DNA from: Sphaeramia orbicularis
Taxonomy: Eukaryota; Chordata; Actinopteri; Kurtiformes; Apogonidae
Direction: 5' to 3'
DNA: 64,000 nucleotides
Assembly (NCBI RefSeq): GCF_902148855.1
Contig: NC_043962.1
Location: 25,829,110 to 25,893,109 of the forward strand
The notes under the pieces are model-generated. The model did no database searches, had not been told where the DNA came from, and saw only the letters and a program-made list of their open reading frames with translations. Made by a program: the position numbers and the translations under genes. Position 1 is the stretch's first letter; each line of letters opens with the position of its first letter. Positions 61,138 through 64,000 of this stretch are shown one piece after another.

Positions 61138-61380
61138 AGACATTCATTCATTCATCATCTGAACCGGCTTTATCCTCACTAGGGTTGCAGGGGGTTTGGT
61201 ACACCCTGTATGAGTCACCAGTTCATCGTAGGGCTGATATATAGAGATGAACAACCAATCACTCTCACATTCACACCTGTGGGCAATTTTAGGTCGACCA
61301 ACTAACCTATCAGTGAATGTGTTTGGATGGCGGGAGGAAGCAGGAGTACCTGGAGACAACCCACGCAAAGTCATTTTTTG
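61138..61380 (+). repeat. Dispersed fish repeat ('CCGGCTTTATCCTCACTAGGGT' family)
   Basis: The copy starts after a CATT run (CATTCATTCATTCATC). It contains CTTTATCCTCACTAGGGT, CTCTCACATTCACACC and TGGCGGGAGGAAGCAGGAGT, and ends CAACCCACGCAAA. This repeat is very common in fish genomes; I do not name the family. Confidence 0.65.
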
Positions 61381-61753
61381 CATATCAGTACATGTACCTC
61401 AATAGATAAAGTATTCAGGTTTTGCCGCTTCTGCAAACAGGAAGGTAGTTTTAATACTTTTGACACACCCACAGAATACAATGAACTCATTTCAAACTGT
61501 AATGAAAACATCTCACTGCGTTGATTGTCGCATGTTCCTGTTAGTGTGAGGGTTTCCTATTGTAAACTAATATTTTTGTCTGTGAACTACTATAGTTTCT
61601 ACATATGTCTTCTGTGAATGATTAAAGGGCATTTAAAAAAAAAAGCCAGTAATTATGGGAAGTAATTAAACATGTACAAGTCTACACACAAGCCGAGAAT
61701 AATTATTAAGGGATAAAGCCCTTTTGATGTCGCTCAGCCTTGGACTGCTATCA

Positions 61754-61785
61754 TGATGATGATGATGATGATGATGAAGAGGGAA
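61754..61785. repeat. (GAT)n microsatellite
   Basis: About nine GAT units just downstream of the pgc 3' end. Confidence 0.9.
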
Positions 61786-61991
61786 AGGATGAAACATTTA
61801 CAACACTTGAAGCAAGCGTTTATGTCTTTATTCTGCTTGAAAATGACACAACACAGTTATAGAAACTCTTTCAACATCTGTGTAGCCCAATTAGAAGATT
61901 TACAAGACATGTAACAAGCACACTGACAACATACCGACAATTATATGTGAAACTGAATTCTGCCCAAATTATTAGATTGTCGTGATGACAC

Positions 61992-64000
<2,009 letters not shown>

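Larger units (their letters stand above)
53522..61800. other. Long non-coding stretch, probably mapk8ip2 intron 1 or intergenic
   Basis: No convincing exon is seen. The region holds a LINE-like 3' tail (54440-54650), a (TG)n run (57645-57672), A/T-rich tracts (56410-56760) and a dispersed repeat (61138-61380). The 82-aa and shorter frames, including one at 57745, lack family resemblance. Confidence 0.5.

Overview
The window looks like teleost fish nuclear DNA, probably a percomorph. The genes are split by many short GT-AG introns. Two egg-envelope (zona pellucida) genes lack membrane anchors, as is typical of fish. The non-coding DNA is full of short DNA-transposon relics (hAT, Tc1/mariner-like and TTAA-flanked families), LINE tails and microsatellites. 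I saw no bacterial, viral or retroviral gene and no CRISPR or tRNA gene. All exon models were built by hand from reading frames and splice sites; they keep frame from start to stop.

Layout from left to right. sephs1 (+, 2575-8242) is a complete selenophosphate synthetase 1 with a 5' non-coding exon ending near 950. It converges on cpt1b (-, 17926-10177), which has 18 coding exons for the mitochondrial outer-membrane carnitine palmitoyltransferase. Next on the same strand are a BTB-BACK-kelch gene (-, 26130-20032) and chkb (-, 39375-29018), choline kinase. Then two egg-envelope genes stand head to head: a ZPB/ZP4-like gene with a trefoil domain (-, 43560-41189) and a ZP3-type gene (+, 48214-51592). 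The ZP3-type gene carries about 410 residues of Ser/Gly/Tyr/Gln tandem repeats just before its furin site. The first coding exon of mapk8ip2 (+, 53457-53521) follows, then about 8 kb without a recognisable coding exon. The 3' part of progastricsin, pgc (-, 64000-61992), runs off the right edge.

The order and strands cpt1b(-) - chkb(-) - mapk8ip2(+) match what I remember of human 22q13.33, and this supports the paralogue names. Here the block has been opened twice: by a kelch gene between cpt1b and chkb, and by the ZP pair between chkb and mapk8ip2.

The most unusual items are the repeat-expanded ZP3 protein; a TTAA-type MITE sitting exactly at the stop codon of the kelch gene; an isolated mapk8ip2 first exon with pgc on the opposite strand downstream; and at least five families of TTAA-flanked MITEs, one nested inside a Tc1-like relic.
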